The translations under genes and the position numbers were made by a program. The notes below the pieces were generated by a model. The model was not told where the DNA came from and ran no database searches. It worked only from the letters and a program-made list of their open reading frames with translations. From NCBI GenBank assembly GCA_013298745.1, contig JAAFIT010000164.1, positions 1 through 6,034 on the forward strand: a stretch of 6,034 nucleotides of DNA, written 5' to 3'. This DNA comes from Sphingomonadales bacterium (GTDB taxonomy: Bacteria; Pseudomonadota; Alphaproteobacteria; Sphingomonadales; Sphingomonadaceae). How positions within the stretch are numbered: position 1 is the stretch's first letter; each line of letters opens with the position of its first letter. Shown piece by piece: positions 5,845 through 6,034 of the stretch.

Positions 5845-6034
5845 ACGACGATGTCTTTGATCGGTTGATCGCGCGGATCAGCCTCAACCGTTTTGCCGAT
5901 CCATCGACGAGCTATGTCGCCAAGATGACCGCCAAGGGCCGCGCCAAGATCGCCCAGAAGGTCGGCGAGGAAGCGGTTGAAACGGTGATTGCAGCGATGG
6001 GCAAGGACCGCGGCGAGATTGTCGGCGAAGCGAC
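5841..6034 (+). CDS. hisE: Phosphoribosyl-ATP diphosphatase HisE, N-terminal part
   Basis: HisE hydrolyses phosphoribosyl-ATP to phosphoribosyl-AMP and diphosphate, the second step of histidine synthesis. Sixty-four codons are visible and the gene runs off the right edge; the family is about 100-110 residues. [13 protein letters not shown] (40-52) contains the metal-binding E-E-x-x-E set (Glu43, Glu44, Glu47) of this MazG-like all-alpha fold. The second acidic motif would lie beyond the window. It starts at residue one without a HisI (PRA-CH) domain, so the protein is the separate HisE form usual in alphaproteobacteria. GAGGG at 5829-5833 stands seven bases before the ATG, inside the end of hisF. 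Confidence 0.95.
   Translation, partial: MNDDVFDRLIARISLNRFADPSTSYVAKMTAKGRAKIAQKVGEEAVETVIAAMGKDRGEIVGEA

Overview
The window looks like chromosomal DNA of an alphaproteobacterium, most likely a sphingomonad. The evidence is high G+C coding DNA, a divergent hslV / hisBHAFE layout (a known alphaproteobacterial arrangement), and PEP-CTERM sorting signals of the 'PEPxxWA...GF...RRR' type that are common in Sphingomonadales. This placement is inferred from gene content and protein style, not from a database search.

Layout. (1) Positions 1-385, minus strand: the N-terminal part of the HslV protease subunit, running off the left edge. (2) 552-1181, plus: a small PlsC-like acyltransferase. (3) 1225-1434, minus: a 69-residue hypothetical protein. 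(4) 1571-2077, minus: a secreted PEP-CTERM protein. (5) 2239-2805, minus: a second secreted protein whose PEP-CTERM signal is cut by an in-frame TGA at the position of the conserved tryptophan; the rest of the anchor is still encoded in frame down to 2167. (6) 2806-3128: a 323-base intergenic region, partly AT-rich, holding a candidate sigma-54 promoter for the second secreted protein and presumably the promoter of the his operon. (7) 3129-6034, plus: hisB-hisH-hisA-hisF-hisE, with hisE cut by the right edge.

The five his genes form one tightly packed operon. HisH and HisF form imidazole-glycerol-phosphate synthase, HisA supplies its substrate, HisE acts two steps before HisA, and HisB acts just after HisHF. 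Three of the four junctions overlap; only hisA-hisF has a gap, and that gap is filled by a five-codon open frame. The two PEP-CTERM-type genes lie head to tail and separate hslV from hisB, together with the acyltransferase and the small hypothetical gene. They are the accessory part of the window.

The observations most worth following are the TGG-to-TGA type interruption of the sorting signal, which would turn an exosortase substrate into a freely secreted protein unless the stop is read through, and the near-consensus sigma-54 element placed about 50 bases before its start codon. No tRNA, rRNA, CRISPR array, insertion sequence or integrase was seen.
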